Positions 1 to 9,268 of a stretch of 64,000 bases of DNA are shown piece by piece. Both the position numbers and the translations under genes were made by a program. The DNA comes from Mesorhizobium onobrychidis (lineage in GTDB: Bacteria; Pseudomonadota; Alphaproteobacteria; Rhizobiales; Rhizobiaceae), in the NCBI RefSeq assembly GCF_024707545.1, contig NZ_CP062229.1, positions 2,151,501 through 2,215,500 on the forward strand, in the 5' to 3' direction. The notes under the pieces were generated by a model. The model searched no databases and had not been told where the DNA came from. It saw nothing but the letters and a program-made list of their open reading frames with translations. How positions within the stretch are numbered: the first letter of the stretch is position 1; each line of letters starts with the position of its first letter.

Positions 1-930
1 GTGGTCAGCGACAGACCGGTGGAGCGCGAGACGCTGCTGCCGCAAGAGCGGGACAGCTTCACCCGTACCTTGCCGGGCAGCCTGCCCAGCCGCGCGGCGG
101 AAAACCTGACGTGGCTCGGCCGCTATATCGAGCGATCGGAAGACACGGTGCGCATCTTGCGCGCCTATCACGTGCGGCTGGCCGAGGCCTCCGACCCGGA
201 TATGCCGCTGCTTGCCGATATCAGAGATTATCTCGAACCGTTCGGCATCGACGTCGAAACCGCGATCCCGCCGGGGCTGATCGGCACCTTGGACAGCGCC
301 GTCTACAGCGCCGGACAAATCCGCGACCGCTTCTCGCCCGATGGCTGGCTGGCGCTGAAGGATCTGTCGAAGACCATTCATCAATTCGCGACAACGGTTG
401 CGCCGGGCGATGACGCAACGCGGGCGATGACGGTCATCCTGCGCAAGCTCGCCGGGTTTTCCGGCCTGCTGCATGAAAATATGTACCGCTTCACCGGCTG
501 GCGCTTCCTGGAGATCGGCCGGCGGTTGGAACGCGGCATCCAGATCGCCCGCACGCTGGCCCGGTTGACCAGGACTGCGGCGCCGGACGGCGCGCTCGAC
601 ATGATGCTGGAGATCGGCGACAGCGTCATGACCCACCGGCGGCAGTATCCGGTGCAGGCCGGCCGGCGCACGGTGATCGACCTCCTGGTGCTCGATCCGC
701 TCAACCCGCGCTCCATCCTGTTCCAACTCGAGCGGCTGAAGGCCGAAATCGCACTGTTGCCTGCTGTCGGCGGCGAGGGGCACATGTCGCCGGCGGCGAA
801 AGAGATCCTGCAGCTCAACACGGCAATCGCCATCAAGGAGCCCTCGGACATGACGGCGCAGGCCCTGGCCGATCTCGCCAACGAGATCGGCGGCCTCTAC
901 AACAGCCTCGCCAAGGCCTATTTCGGCTAA
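1..930 (+). CDS. Alpha-E domain protein (DUF403), probably cut by the window edge
   Basis: The 309-residue frame is open from the first base, so the GTG at position 1 may be internal. From about residue 28 it shows the alpha-E pattern SRAAENLTWLGRYIERSEDT and a helical region to the end. Known members are separate proteins of about 310 residues or the C-terminal half of a fusion with a circularly permuted ATP-grasp domain. The Pro- and Glu-rich first 27 residues look like a linker, so I favour the fusion. A transglutaminase gene follows 25 bp downstream, the usual ATP-grasp/alpha-E/transglutaminase trio, often linked to peptide-like modification. The exact reaction is unknown. Confidence 0.8.
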   Translation: MVSDRPVERETLLPQERDSFTRTLPGSLPSRAAENLTWLGRYIERSEDTVRILRAYHVRLAEASDPDMPLLADIRDYLEPFGIDVETAIPPGLIGTLDSAVYSAGQIRDRFSPDGWLALKDLSKTIHQFATTVAPGDDATRAMTVILRKLAGFSGLLHENMYRFTGWRFLEIGRRLERGIQIARTLARLTRTAAPDGALDMMLEIGDSVMTHRRQYPVQAGRRTVIDLLVLDPLNPRSILFQLERLKAEIALLPAVGGEGHMSPAAKEILQLNTAIAIKEPSDMTAQALADLANEIGGLYNSLAKAYFG

Positions 931-955
931 GGGCGGGCTCAGATAAAGGCGGGGC

Positions 956-1840
956 ATGCTCTACGACATCAGGCTCAATCTGCGTTACGACTATGACGCG
1001 GCGGCGGGCGGCGGCCGCCATCAGGTGCGCGTGCTGCCGCCGACGATATCGGGCGTGCAGCGCGTGATCGCCGCTTCGCTGTCCTTCGCGCCGGCGCAGA
1101 GCGAACGCTCGGATTTTTCCGATTTCTTTGGCAACAATGTCACGTCGATCGCCTTTCGCGACGTTCACGATGCGCTCGACATCAGGATGAGCGCGCGCGT
1201 CGCGGTCTCGCGGCCGGAGCCTGGGCTTGACGTGTCGCCCGACATTCGCCGGCTGCGGGAGGAACTCGACGCGGTGCGGTCGCTGTCGCCTGATACACCG
1301 CATCACTTTCTGGCCGCCAGCGACCATGCCGGCATCGATGCTGATATCACGGGTTACGCGCGGAGCAGTGCCGGCAACTCCGCTGTCAGCACGGCCATGG
1401 ACCTGTGCAGCCGTATCTACCGCGATTTCACCTATGATGGCGAGGCGACTACGGTGCAGACCCGGGCAAGCGATGCCTTCGACCTGAAGCGGGGCGTCTG
1501 CCAGGACTTTTCGCATATCATGATCGCCGGCCTACGCGGCCTCGGCATTCCCGCCGGCTATGTCAGCGGGTTCCTGCGCACCATTCCGCCGCGCGGAAAA
1601 CCGCGGCTGGAAGGGGCCGACGCCATGCATGCCTGGGTGAAGGTGTGGTGCGGGCGCGACACCGGATGGCAGGAGTTCGATCCGACCAACGGCATCCGGG
1701 CAAGCAACGACCACATCACCGTCGGCCACGGCCGCGACTACTCGGATGTCGCGCCGATCGTCGGCATCCTGAAGACGACCGGAGGGCAGGTCGGCGAGCA
1801 AGCGGTCGACGTCATTCCGGTCGTGCTCGAGAAAGCATGA
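956..1840 (+). CDS. Transglutaminase-like cysteine protease family protein
   Basis: This 294-residue protein has the bacterial transglutaminase N-terminal domain (about 1-80) and a transglutaminase core. The catalytic triad is visible: Cys182 in GVCQDFSH, His225 in DAMHAWV and Asp242 in FDPTNG. No signal peptide is seen, so it is probably cytoplasmic. It follows the alpha-E gene by 25 bp and is likely co-transcribed. Family members next to ATP-grasp/alpha-E proteins are thought to act as amidases or peptide-processing enzymes. The substrate cannot be read from the sequence. Confidence 0.88.
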   Translation: MLYDIRLNLRYDYDAAAGGGRHQVRVLPPTISGVQRVIAASLSFAPAQSERSDFSDFFGNNVTSIAFRDVHDALDIRMSARVAVSRPEPGLDVSPDIRRLREELDAVRSLSPDTPHHFLAASDHAGIDADITGYARSSAGNSAVSTAMDLCSRIYRDFTYDGEATTVQTRASDAFDLKRGVCQDFSHIMIAGLRGLGIPAGYVSGFLRTIPPRGKPRLEGADAMHAWVKVWCGRDTGWQEFDPTNGIRASNDHITVGHGRDYSDVAPIVGILKTTGGQVGEQAVDVIPVVLEKA

Positions 1841-1987
1841 CGGCAGGCGATGCCGCATCGATTTGTAGGCGCTGAACATAGACGGAAGACGGGTTCTCAT
1901 GCGGTCAGCCTGACATGTTTGTGAAAGCCATGGCGGAACCAGCGGCCGGTCCGTCGCTTATCTACGGGAAAATTCCGTGGAGAGGAT

Positions 1988-3094
1988 ATGCTGGACAAAT
2001 CCGGGTCGTCGTCTGGCCAATCGGCTGCCAGGGAGGTTGCACCAAAGAACGGGGCGCCGAAAAATGGGTCGCAAGCCTCTGCCGATCGAGCCTCACTCAC
2101 CTACATCACTGACGCTGAGCCCGGTATCCGCCGTTTTAGGACTGGCAGGGGATTTTCATACAAAGGACCTGGCGGGCAGGGTGTCGACGACGACACTATG
2201 ACCCGCATCGAGGCGCTCGCCATACCGCCGGCGTGGACGGATGTGTGGATATCGCCGGATGCTGACGGTCACATTCAGGCGACTGGCCGGGATCAGCGTG
2301 GGCGTAAGCAATATCGGTATCATGCGCTGTGGGCGGAGGAGCGTGACGGCGTCAAATATTCGAGCCTGGCTGCCTTTGCAGAAAGCCTGCCTGAGTTGCG
2401 GCGCCAGATCGATGCCGACCTGCGCCGTCACGGCCTGCCGCTGGAACGCGTTGTCGCCGCTGTGGTCTGGCTGCTCGACAACACAATGATCCGCGTCGGC
2501 AACGCCGCCTACGCTCGCGACAACAACAGCTTTGGGCTGACCACGCTGCGCGACCGCCATGTCGACGTCAATGGCTCGAGCCTGCGTTTCGCTTTCAAAG
2601 GCAAGTCCGGCAAGGAATGGAAGCTGAAGCTCGTCGATCGCCGGATTGCCAGGATCGTGCGCGGGGTGCAGGATTTGCCGGGCCAGAAGCTGTTCCAGTA
2701 TCTCGACGAGGATGGAAGCAGGCGACCGATCCGCTCCGACGAAGTCAACCGCTACATCAGGGAGAACGCAGGGGACGATTTCAGCTCCAAGCATTTCCGA
2801 ACCTGGGGCGGCACCATCCATGCTGCGTCACTGTTTGCGCAAATCGAACGACCCGAAAGCCAGGCACAACAGAAGCGGGTGATGAACGGCGTCATCGACA
2901 AGGTGGCCGAGCGGCTGGGCAACACGCGCGCCATCTGCCGCAGGTGTTACATCCACCCGCAAGTTTTCGAAGCCTGGTCCGAAGGACGGCTGCTCAGCGA
3001 AATGGCGGATGTGAATAAGCGGAAGCGATCGATACCCGGTCTTGATGACGAAGAAGCCCTCGTTCTGAGATGGTTGAAGGCGCAGGAAAGCTGA
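1988..3094 (+). CDS. DNA topoisomerase IB (poxvirus-like)
   Basis: A 368-residue type IB topoisomerase, which relaxes supercoils by transient 3'-phosphotyrosyl nicking. The N-terminal domain holds the family block around GFSYKGPGG (residues 55-63). The catalytic domain shows the YARDNNSFGLTTL block (175-187), lysines near 204-206, Arg271 in SKHFRTWGGT and the likely nucleophile Tyr321 in CRRCYIHP. Length fits bacterial homologues, about 330-370. The ATG at 1988 is used; the first 30 residues are low-complexity and may be a tail. It stands alone between the transglutaminase and the sigma-factor pair. Confidence 0.92.
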   Translation: MLDKSGSSSGQSAAREVAPKNGAPKNGSQASADRASLTYITDAEPGIRRFRTGRGFSYKGPGGQGVDDDTMTRIEALAIPPAWTDVWISPDADGHIQATGRDQRGRKQYRYHALWAEERDGVKYSSLAAFAESLPELRRQIDADLRRHGLPLERVVAAVVWLLDNTMIRVGNAAYARDNNSFGLTTLRDRHVDVNGSSLRFAFKGKSGKEWKLKLVDRRIARIVRGVQDLPGQKLFQYLDEDGSRRPIRSDEVNRYIRENAGDDFSSKHFRTWGGTIHAASLFAQIERPESQAQQKRVMNGVIDKVAERLGNTRAICRRCYIHPQVFEAWSEGRLLSEMADVNKRKRSIPGLDDEEALVLRWLKAQES

Positions 3095-3157
3095 ACCGAA
3101 CAGAGCAGCCACAGGCTTTCATTGTGCTGGCAGGACGGAATTTTTTTATCGACGTTA

Positions 3158-3184
3158 TGTCGGGATAGGTCCTACTGTTTCGTC
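3158..3184 (+). promoter_or_regulatory. Candidate ECF-type promoter of the YciI-sigma pair
   Basis: TGTCGG at 3158-3163 and CGTC at 3181-3184 are separated by 17 bp, about 27 bp upstream of the YciI-family start. This resembles the TGTCG / CGTC promoters used by ECF sigma factors of the DGPF-associated group, which usually act on their own operon. It is a pattern match only. Confidence 0.4.
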
Positions 3185-3210
3185 CTTTTGACAGAGAAAA
3201 GGACACACCC

Positions 3211-3585
3211 ATGCTCTACGCTATCCTCTGCTATGCCTCCGAAGACGTCGTCTGCTCCTGGAGCAAGGAACAGGACGATGCCGTCATGGAAAAACTCCTG
3301 GGCGTGCAGGAAAAATACGCTCAGGCTGGCCGGCTTGGCCCGGTGGCGCGGCTGCTGCCGACAACCGCTGCGACAACCCTGAGAAAGGTCAAGGGCGAAG
3401 CGGTCGTCATCGACGGACCATTTGCCGAAACCAAGGAACAGTTCCTCGGCTTCTACACGCTCGAATGCGCCGATCTCGACGAGGCCGTCGACTTTGCGCG
3501 TGAACTTTCCGAGGTCAACCCGAGCGGCGGCTCCTACGAAATACGGCCGGTTTCGCTCTTCAATCCCGCCAGGATTCCCGCATGA
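3211..3585 (+). CDS. YciI/DGPF family protein
   Basis: A 124-residue protein of the YCII/DGPF family; the DGPF motif itself is visible (VIDGPFAETKEQFLGF). The fold is ferredoxin-like and the catalytic role is mostly unknown. It overlaps the downstream sigma gene by 4 bp (ATGA), so translation is coupled. This pairing is the hallmark of the ECF42 sigma group, where DGPF genes sit in the regulated operon. An ECF-like promoter lies just upstream. Confidence 0.88.
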   Translation: MLYAILCYASEDVVCSWSKEQDDAVMEKLLGVQEKYAQAGRLGPVARLLPTTAATTLRKVKGEAVVIDGPFAETKEQFLGFYTLECADLDEAVDFARELSEVNPSGGSYEIRPVSLFNPARIPA

Positions 3586-4856
3586 CCGATCTCACCTGGA
3601 TCAGCACGGCGATCAGCACCGCCCGCCCACAAGCGATGGGCGCGCTGCTGCGCTACTTCCGCGATCTCGATGCGGCGGAGGAAGCCTTCCAGGACGCTTG
3701 TCTGCGAGCTCTGAAGAACTGGCCGACAAACGGCCCGCCGCGCGATCCGGCAGCCTGGCTGATCTTCGTTGGCCGCAACAGCGGCATCGACGCGGTGCGC
3801 AAGCGTGCCAAGCAGGCGCCGCTGCCGGAAGAGGACCAGATCTCCGATCTGGAGGATGCCGAGACCAATATTGCCGAACGGCTGGACGGCGCGCATTACC
3901 GCGATGACATATTGCGGCTGCTGTTCATCTGCTGCCATCCCGACCTGCCGGCGACGCAGCAGATCGCCGTGGCGTTGCGCATCGTTTCAGGCCTGAGCGT
4001 CAAGCAGATCGCCCGCGCCTTTCTCGTCGGTGAAAGCGCCATGGAGCAGCGCATCACACGTGCCAAGGCGCGCATCGCCGATGCCGGCGTGCCGTTCGAG
4101 ACGCCCGGTGCGGTCGAGCGGTCCGAACGGCTCGCCGCCGTCGCCGCGATGGTCTACCTGATCTTCAACGAAGGCTATTCGACCAACAGCGGCGAGGCGC
4201 CGGCCCGCGCGCCGCTCTGCGAAGAGGCAATCCGGCTGGCCCGGCTGCTGCTCAGGCTGTTCCAGACCGAGCCGGAGATCATGGGCCTGACGGCGCTCTT
4301 GCTTCTCCAGCATGCGCGGGCGCCGGCGCGTTTCGACGAGAACGGCGAAATCGTGCTGCTCGAAGACCAGGACCGCAGCCTGTGGAGCCGCAAGATGATC
4401 GACGAGGGGCTGGCGCTGGTCGATAAGGCGCTGCGCCATCAGAAGCCCGGTCCCTACCAGGTGCAAGCGGCGATCGCCGCCCTGCATGCGCGGGCGGAAA
4501 AGCCCGAGGACACGGACTGGAACGAGATCGAGCTGCTCTACAGCCTGCTCGAGCAGATGCAGCCGTCGCCGGTGGTGACGCTCAATCGCGCCGTCGCGGT
4601 CGCCAAGGTGCGCGGGCCGGAAGCGGCACTTGCCATGATCGAGCCGTTGGAGCAAAGGCTTTCCGGCTATTTCCATTTCTTCGGCCTCAAAGGCGGCCTG
4701 CTAATGCAGCTTGGTCGTGGCGAGGAGGCGCGCATCGCCTTCGACCGCGCTATCGCGCTTGCCAATACGGCAGCTGAGGCCGCCCATATCCGCATACATA
4801 TCGACCGGCTGATGAAGGAAGGCGCCGCGCGGGGAACCGCGCAGACAGCGCGCTGA
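3582..4856 (+). CDS. ECF RNA polymerase sigma factor with C-terminal helical extension (ECF42-like)
   Basis: A 424-residue sigma factor, more than twice the length of a simple ECF sigma. Residues 1-170 hold sigma region 2 (DLDAAEEAFQDACLRAL) and region 4 (LSVKQIARAFLVGESAMEQR). The rest is a long helical, TPR-like domain (DUF6596 style), including YLIFNEGYSTNSG. Coupling to a DGPF gene places it in the ECF42 type, which lacks a classical anti-sigma factor and is thought to be controlled through the extension. Start ATG overlaps the upstream stop. The signal sensed is unknown. Confidence 0.9.
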   Translation: MTDLTWISTAISTARPQAMGALLRYFRDLDAAEEAFQDACLRALKNWPTNGPPRDPAAWLIFVGRNSGIDAVRKRAKQAPLPEEDQISDLEDAETNIAERLDGAHYRDDILRLLFICCHPDLPATQQIAVALRIVSGLSVKQIARAFLVGESAMEQRITRAKARIADAGVPFETPGAVERSERLAAVAAMVYLIFNEGYSTNSGEAPARAPLCEEAIRLARLLLRLFQTEPEIMGLTALLLLQHARAPARFDENGEIVLLEDQDRSLWSRKMIDEGLALVDKALRHQKPGPYQVQAAIAALHARAEKPEDTDWNEIELLYSLLEQMQPSPVVTLNRAVAVAKVRGPEAALAMIEPLEQRLSGYFHFFGLKGGLLMQLGRGEEARIAFDRAIALANTAAEAAHIRIHIDRLMKEGAARGTAQTAR

Positions 4857-5016
4857 GACGACTCGCTGGTTCAACGGTCTGACTTTGGCTTAGACCATGC
4901 CGGGGTGGTGATTTTTCCCTGAAACGAGTAATGCCACGCCATGACAGCGCCTGATGTGCCGATCGGCACACGGACGGCATGGCACGAAGCTTTGACCGAC
5001 GTGCTTTTAACTTTGG

Positions 5017-5070
5017 TTTATGCATGTCGTTGTCCCAAAACCGCTGCGCACTTTTGGGCGACATGCATTA
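5017..5070 (+). repeat. 54-nt palindromic intergenic element, copy 1
   Basis: Identical over 54 nt to 27109-27162. The arms ATGCATGTCG (5020-5029) and CGACATGCAT (5059-5068) are perfect inverted repeats, with inner CCCAAAA / TTTTGGG extending the stem. It lies about 30 bp upstream of the aldehyde dehydrogenase start. Rhizobial genomes carry many short palindromic intergenic elements of this kind. Confidence 0.85.
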
Positions 5071-5098
5071 TGAGCGACGGGATCTGAAAGGGAAAAAA

Positions 5099-6610
5099 AT
5101 GACGATTGCGAAGGAAACAGCCGGGCTACTGGCGAAACTGGGTGTCGCTGAGGCCGCGCTTTCGGGCGGCGATCTTATCGTGCGCAGTCCGGTTACGGGT
5201 GAGCAGATCGCTGCGCTGAAGACGATCTCGCCAGCCGGTGCGGCAGAGACCATCGACAAGGCGCATAAAGCCTTCCAGGCTTGGCGTCTGGTGCCGGCAC
5301 CGAAGCGCGGCGAACTGGTGCGGCTGCTTGGCGAGGAACTGCGTACCCACAAGCCCGAGCTTGGCCGGCTGGTGTCGATCGAAGTCGGCAAGATCCCGTC
5401 CGAAGGGCTCGGCGAAGTGCAGGAGATGATCGACATCTGTGATTTCGCCGTCGGCCTGTCGCGCCAACTCTACGGCCTGACCATCGCCACCGAACGGCCC
5501 GGTCATCGCATGATGGAAACCTGGCATCCGCTGGGTGTGGTCGGTGTGATTTCGGCCTTCAACTTTCCGGTTGCGGTGTGGTCGTGGAACGCCGCGCTTG
5601 CGCTTGTCTGCGGCGACGCGGTGGTGTGGAAGCCGTCGGAAAAAACACCGCTGACGGCGCTCGCCTGCGAGGCGATCTTCAAGCGTGCGGCAGAACGTTT
5701 CGGCGATGCTCCGGAAGGCTTGACGTCGGTGCTGATCGGCGATCGCGCCGTCGGCGAAATTCTGGTCGATCATCCGAAGGTGCCGCTGGTTTCGGCCACC
5801 GGCTCGACCCGCATGGGCAGGGATGTCGGTCCGCGGCTGGCGAAGCGCTTTGCCCGCGCCGTGCTGGAGCTCGGCGGCAACAATGCCGGCATCGTCTGCC
5901 CGACGGCCGATCTCGACATGGCCTTGCGCGCCATTGCCTTCGGCGCCATGGGCACGGCCGGCCAGCGCTGCACGACGCTCAGGCGCCTGTTCGTGCATGA
6001 GAGCATCTATGATGCCTTGGTTCCGCGCCTGAAGAAGGCCTATGAAAGCGTCTCGGTCGGCAATCCGCTGGAGACATCAGCGCTGGTCGGACCGTTGATC
6101 GACAAGGCGGCCTTCGGCAGCATGCAGAATGCGTTGAAGGAAGCCGCCGCTCACGGCGGCAAGGTGACCGGTGGCACGCGGGTCGAGAATGGCCATCCCG
6201 ACGCCTATTACGTTCGTCCGGCGCTGGTCGAGATGCCCAAGCAGGTCTCGCCGGTGACGGAAGAGACCTTCGCGCCGATCCTCTATGTGATGAAGTACTC
6301 GGATTTCGACGCCGTGCTCGACGAGCACAATTCGGTCGGAGCGGGGCTGTCGTCGTCGATCTTCACCCGCGACCTGCAGGAATCCGAGCGCTTCCTCGGC
6401 GTCGACGGGTCCGACTGCGGCATCGCCAACGTCAACATAGGCACATCGGGGGCCGAGATCGGTGGTGCCTTCGGTGGCGAGAAGGAGACCGGCGGCGGCC
6501 GTGAGTCGGGCTCCGACGCCTGGAAGGCTTATATGCGGCGCGCCACCAACACGGTGAACTATTCCAAGGCGCTGCCGCTGGCCCAAGGCGTATCCTTCGA
6601 CATCGACTAG
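5099..6610 (+). CDS. Aldehyde dehydrogenase, ALDH7/aminoadipate-semialdehyde type
   Basis: A 503-residue NAD-dependent aldehyde dehydrogenase. Catalytic Cys291 lies in GTAGQRCTTLRR and Glu257 in LELGGNN; the ALDH7 (antiquitin) block is clear. Family members oxidise alpha-aminoadipic semialdehyde in lysine catabolism, so that is the likely but unproven substrate. An open frame extends upstream to 4979, but it would cross the palindromic element; the ATG at 5099, after AAAGGGAAAAAA, is the better start. It is not in an obvious operon. Confidence 0.9.
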   Translation: MTIAKETAGLLAKLGVAEAALSGGDLIVRSPVTGEQIAALKTISPAGAAETIDKAHKAFQAWRLVPAPKRGELVRLLGEELRTHKPELGRLVSIEVGKIPSEGLGEVQEMIDICDFAVGLSRQLYGLTIATERPGHRMMETWHPLGVVGVISAFNFPVAVWSWNAALALVCGDAVVWKPSEKTPLTALACEAIFKRAAERFGDAPEGLTSVLIGDRAVGEILVDHPKVPLVSATGSTRMGRDVGPRLAKRFARAVLELGGNNAGIVCPTADLDMALRAIAFGAMGTAGQRCTTLRRLFVHESIYDALVPRLKKAYESVSVGNPLETSALVGPLIDKAAFGSMQNALKEAAAHGGKVTGGTRVENGHPDAYYVRPALVEMPKQVSPVTEETFAPILYVMKYSDFDAVLDEHNSVGAGLSSSIFTRDLQESERFLGVDGSDCGIANVNIGTSGAEIGGAFGGEKETGGGRESGSDAWKAYMRRATNTVNYSKALPLAQGVSFDID

Positions 6611-6784
6611 GCTGGTGAGACCCTTGTCGTGGCGGCTACGCCAATAGCTGCCACGATTTATCTCGGTCGCCGTTCAGCGGCTTCCGGGAGATCCAAACAG
6701 TCTGCGAAAGCCGCATCAAGGATGGCGAGCTCGGGACTTCGGCGCTCGTAAGGGCTCTTGGTCGCCGCAAGATCGCTTCCAAAA
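6611..6784. other. Intergenic stretch before the polyol operon promoter
   Basis: Between the aldehyde dehydrogenase and the promoter block at 6785 there is no credible gene. A further 130 bp of untranslated leader (6829-6959) precedes the kinase start. Confidence 0.6.
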
Positions 6785-6828
6785 ATCACACATGTTGACG
6801 TTAATTTAACACCAATGTATGGTCGATT
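6785..6828 (+). promoter_or_regulatory. Promoter/operator block of the kinase operon, copy 1
   Basis: TTGACG (6795-6800) and TATGGT (6818-6823) are spaced by exactly 17 bp. The surrounding 44 bp closely match 11142-11185, ahead of the transporter operon, including ATCACA upstream, AATTTAACAC between the boxes and CGATT downstream. The shared block suggests a common operator, most simply for the DeoR regulator at 8492. Confidence 0.7.
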
Positions 6829-6959
6829 CCGCTGGCTCGGAATTCCCATCGGTGTTAGGCGGTTGCTTCGCCGGGCAGCTTTCCCCGCCGTCGTCAAGCG
6901 CAATGCACCAAAATCCTATTCGCAACGCGTATCGGCAAGCGATGAGCTGAGAGGTAGCC

Positions 6960-8495
6960 ATGTCCAGCCTGCTTGGGATCGACAACGGCCTGACGGTGAC
7001 GAAGGCGGTGATCTTCGACGCCGACGGTTCGCAATTGTCGGTGGCGCGCCGGCGGGTGCCGCAATCGATGCCGCACGCGCGCTGGGTCGAACGCGACATG
7101 GCCGGTCTCTGGCAAGCGACCGCCGAGGCGATCCGGGAAGCCATTGCCTTGAGCGGCCGGCCGGCCAGCGACATTGAGGCAGTGGCGGCGACCGCGCATG
7201 GTGATGGCCTGTACCTGCTCGACAACGATCGCCGGCCGCTAGGCCCCGGCATATTGTCGCTGGACAGCCGGGCGGGCGAAATCGTCGACAGATGGTCGCG
7301 AAGTTCGGTCTTCGCCGAAGCGCTCGCCCTGACCGGCCAGGTGCCGCACGCTTCCTCACCGTCGTCGCTGCTGGTCTGGTTGCATGAGCACGATCCGGAA
7401 CGCTTCGGCCGGGTCGCGCACATACTCGCCTGCAAGGACTGGCTGCGTTTCTGCCTGACCGGCACCATCGGCACTGACCTCACCGAGGCGAGCACCTCGT
7501 TCACCAATGTGCGTACGCAAAGCTATGTGCCGGAGGCGATGCGCATTTTCGGTCTTGAGGCATTGTTTGAAGCCTTGCCGCCGGTGACGCATTCGGCCGA
7601 CATCGTCGGCTACGTCACCGCCGATGCAGCGGCGCTGAGCGGGCTTGCAGTAGGCACGCCGGTCGCTTGCGGCCTGCATGATGTCACTGCCTCGGCGCTT
7701 GGCATGGGCGGCCACGAGGAGGGCGTGGTCAGCATCGTCGCCGGCACCTATTCGATCAACGAAATAGTCTCCACCGAGCCGCGCGTCGACACGCGCTGGT
7801 TCTGCCGCAATGCTATTGATCTTGGGCGCTGGAACAACATGTCGATCTCGCCGGCCTCGACGGCGAATTACGACTGGTTCCTCGACACGCTCTGCCGCCC
7901 GGAACAGGACGAAGCAAAAAGGACCGGCGGCTCGATCCACGAGATGCTGGCGGCAGAGATCGACATTGCGCTTGGCAGGCCTTCGACCATCTTGTTCCAT
8001 CCCTATCTGTTCGGCTCGCCTTACGGCAATGCCGCCAGCGCCAGCTTTCTCGGCCTGCATGGCTGGCATCGTCGCGGCGACATGCTGAAGGCAGTGCTGG
8101 AAGGCATCGTCTTCAACCACCGCACTCACGTCGAAGCGCTGCGCGACGGCTTTGCCGTTCGTGAGGTGCGGCTCACCGGCGGCGGTTCGCGCAATCCGGC
8201 CTTCGCGCAGATGTTCGCCGACGTGCTCAACGTGCCGGTCATCGTGACGTCGACCGACGAGGCGGCTGCCTTCGGCGCAGCCCTTTGTGCCGGCGCCGCT
8301 GTTGGCCTGTTTGCCTCGCCGCAACAGGGCGCGCGCGCCGTCAGCAAGATGAGCCATGAATATCTGCCCGACGCGGCGCGCAATGCGGCTTTCGAGGACC
8401 GTTTTTCTCTCTATTGCCGCATTGCCGAATCGCTCAAGCCGCAATGGCCGGAGATCGAAAGGCTGGCGGGGCAAAGCATTGAGGGGGCTGCATGA
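6960..8495 (+). CDS. FGGY-family carbohydrate kinase (LyxK-like)
   Basis: A 511-residue FGGY kinase that phosphorylates a sugar or polyol with ATP. The N-terminal phosphate loop LLGIDNGLTVTKAVIF and the C-terminal ATPase block RLTGGGSRNPAFAQMFADV are present; length fits the family (about 500). The central sequence resembles L-xylulose kinase LyxK more than glycerol kinase. It is first in a tight operon with a DeoR regulator (4-bp overlap) and a GlpD/EryB-like dehydrogenase. The likely substrate is a ketopentose or a tetritol/pentitol; this is inference. Confidence 0.87.
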   Translation: MSSLLGIDNGLTVTKAVIFDADGSQLSVARRRVPQSMPHARWVERDMAGLWQATAEAIREAIALSGRPASDIEAVAATAHGDGLYLLDNDRRPLGPGILSLDSRAGEIVDRWSRSSVFAEALALTGQVPHASSPSSLLVWLHEHDPERFGRVAHILACKDWLRFCLTGTIGTDLTEASTSFTNVRTQSYVPEAMRIFGLEALFEALPPVTHSADIVGYVTADAAALSGLAVGTPVACGLHDVTASALGMGGHEEGVVSIVAGTYSINEIVSTEPRVDTRWFCRNAIDLGRWNNMSISPASTANYDWFLDTLCRPEQDEAKRTGGSIHEMLAAEIDIALGRPSTILFHPYLFGSPYGNAASASFLGLHGWHRRGDMLKAVLEGIVFNHRTHVEALRDGFAVREVRLTGGGSRNPAFAQMFADVLNVPVIVTSTDEAAAFGAALCAGAAVGLFASPQQGARAVSKMSHEYLPDAARNAAFEDRFSLYCRIAESLKPQWPEIERLAGQSIEGAA

Positions 8496-9268
8496 TCAAG
8501 GCCGACGAACGGCGCGAGGAAATCGCCGACTATGTGATCAAATTCGGCCAGGTGCGCATCGACGACCTGGTCGAGCATTTCGGCGTGTCGCGGATGACCA
8601 TCCACCGCCATATCGACCAACTGGCGCACCAGGGCGTGCTGCGCAAGCTGCACGGCGCGGTGACGGTGCAGCCTTCCGGCCTTTATGAAAGCGCTTTCCG
8701 CTATCGGGTGACGGTCGGCAGGTCCGAAAAGGATGCGCTGGCGCATGCGGCGCTGGATTATATCGAGGCCGGCCAGGCCGTCATGCTGGACGATTCGACG
8801 ACGGCGAACGCGATCGCGCCACTGCTGCCCGACATCAAGCCACTGACCGTCATCACCAACAGCGTCGCGACTGCAGCACTGCTGACCAATGTCGACGATA
8901 TCGACTTCATCTGCCTGGGCGGTCAGTATCACCGCACCTACAATGCCTATATCGGCATCGTCTGCGAGAATGCCGTGGCGCAATTGCGCGCCAATCTTCT
9001 GATTTGCTCGGCTTCGGCGATCTCAGGCACCACGGCCTTCATCCAGGACCAGCATGTGGTCCGGGTCAAGCAAGCGATGGTCGCTGCCTCGACCAAGCGC
9101 ATTCTTGTCGTCGACCATTCCAAATTCGACAAGGTCGCCCTGCATGTTTTCGACGATCTGACCCGTTTCGACGCGGTGCTGACGACCGACGGCGTAAGCG
9201 ATGCGCAGGCGCAAAAGCTCGAACAGGCCGGCGTAAAGCTGCGCATCGTCAAGATGACTAAGCCATGA
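8492..9268 (+). CDS. DeoR/GlpR-family transcriptional regulator
   Basis: A 258-residue DeoR-type repressor: winged helix at about residues 4-58 (FGQVRIDDLVEHFGVSRMT), then the sugar-phosphate sensing domain, with the DDSTTANAIAPLL loop near 103. Family members bind a phosphorylated intermediate and release their operators. It overlaps the kinase and the dehydrogenase by 4 bp on each side, so all three are translationally coupled. It is the obvious candidate regulator for the matching promoters at 6785 and 11142. Confidence 0.9.
   Translation: MIKADERREEIADYVIKFGQVRIDDLVEHFGVSRMTIHRHIDQLAHQGVLRKLHGAVTVQPSGLYESAFRYRVTVGRSEKDALAHAALDYIEAGQAVMLDDSTTANAIAPLLPDIKPLTVITNSVATAALLTNVDDIDFICLGGQYHRTYNAYIGIVCENAVAQLRANLLICSASAISGTTAFIQDQHVVRVKQAMVAASTKRILVVDHSKFDKVALHVFDDLTRFDAVLTTDGVSDAQAQKLEQAGVKLRIVKMTKP

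Noticed and set aside
1..930. Complete stand-alone alpha-E gene starting at GTG 1
   Set aside because: No upstream sequence or ribosome site is visible and the first residues look like an inter-domain linker, so I treat it as probably partial.
5017..5070. 54-nt palindrome as a normal terminator of the sigma gene
   Set aside because: It is 160 bp after the sigma stop, has no T-run and an identical copy lies inside an operon.
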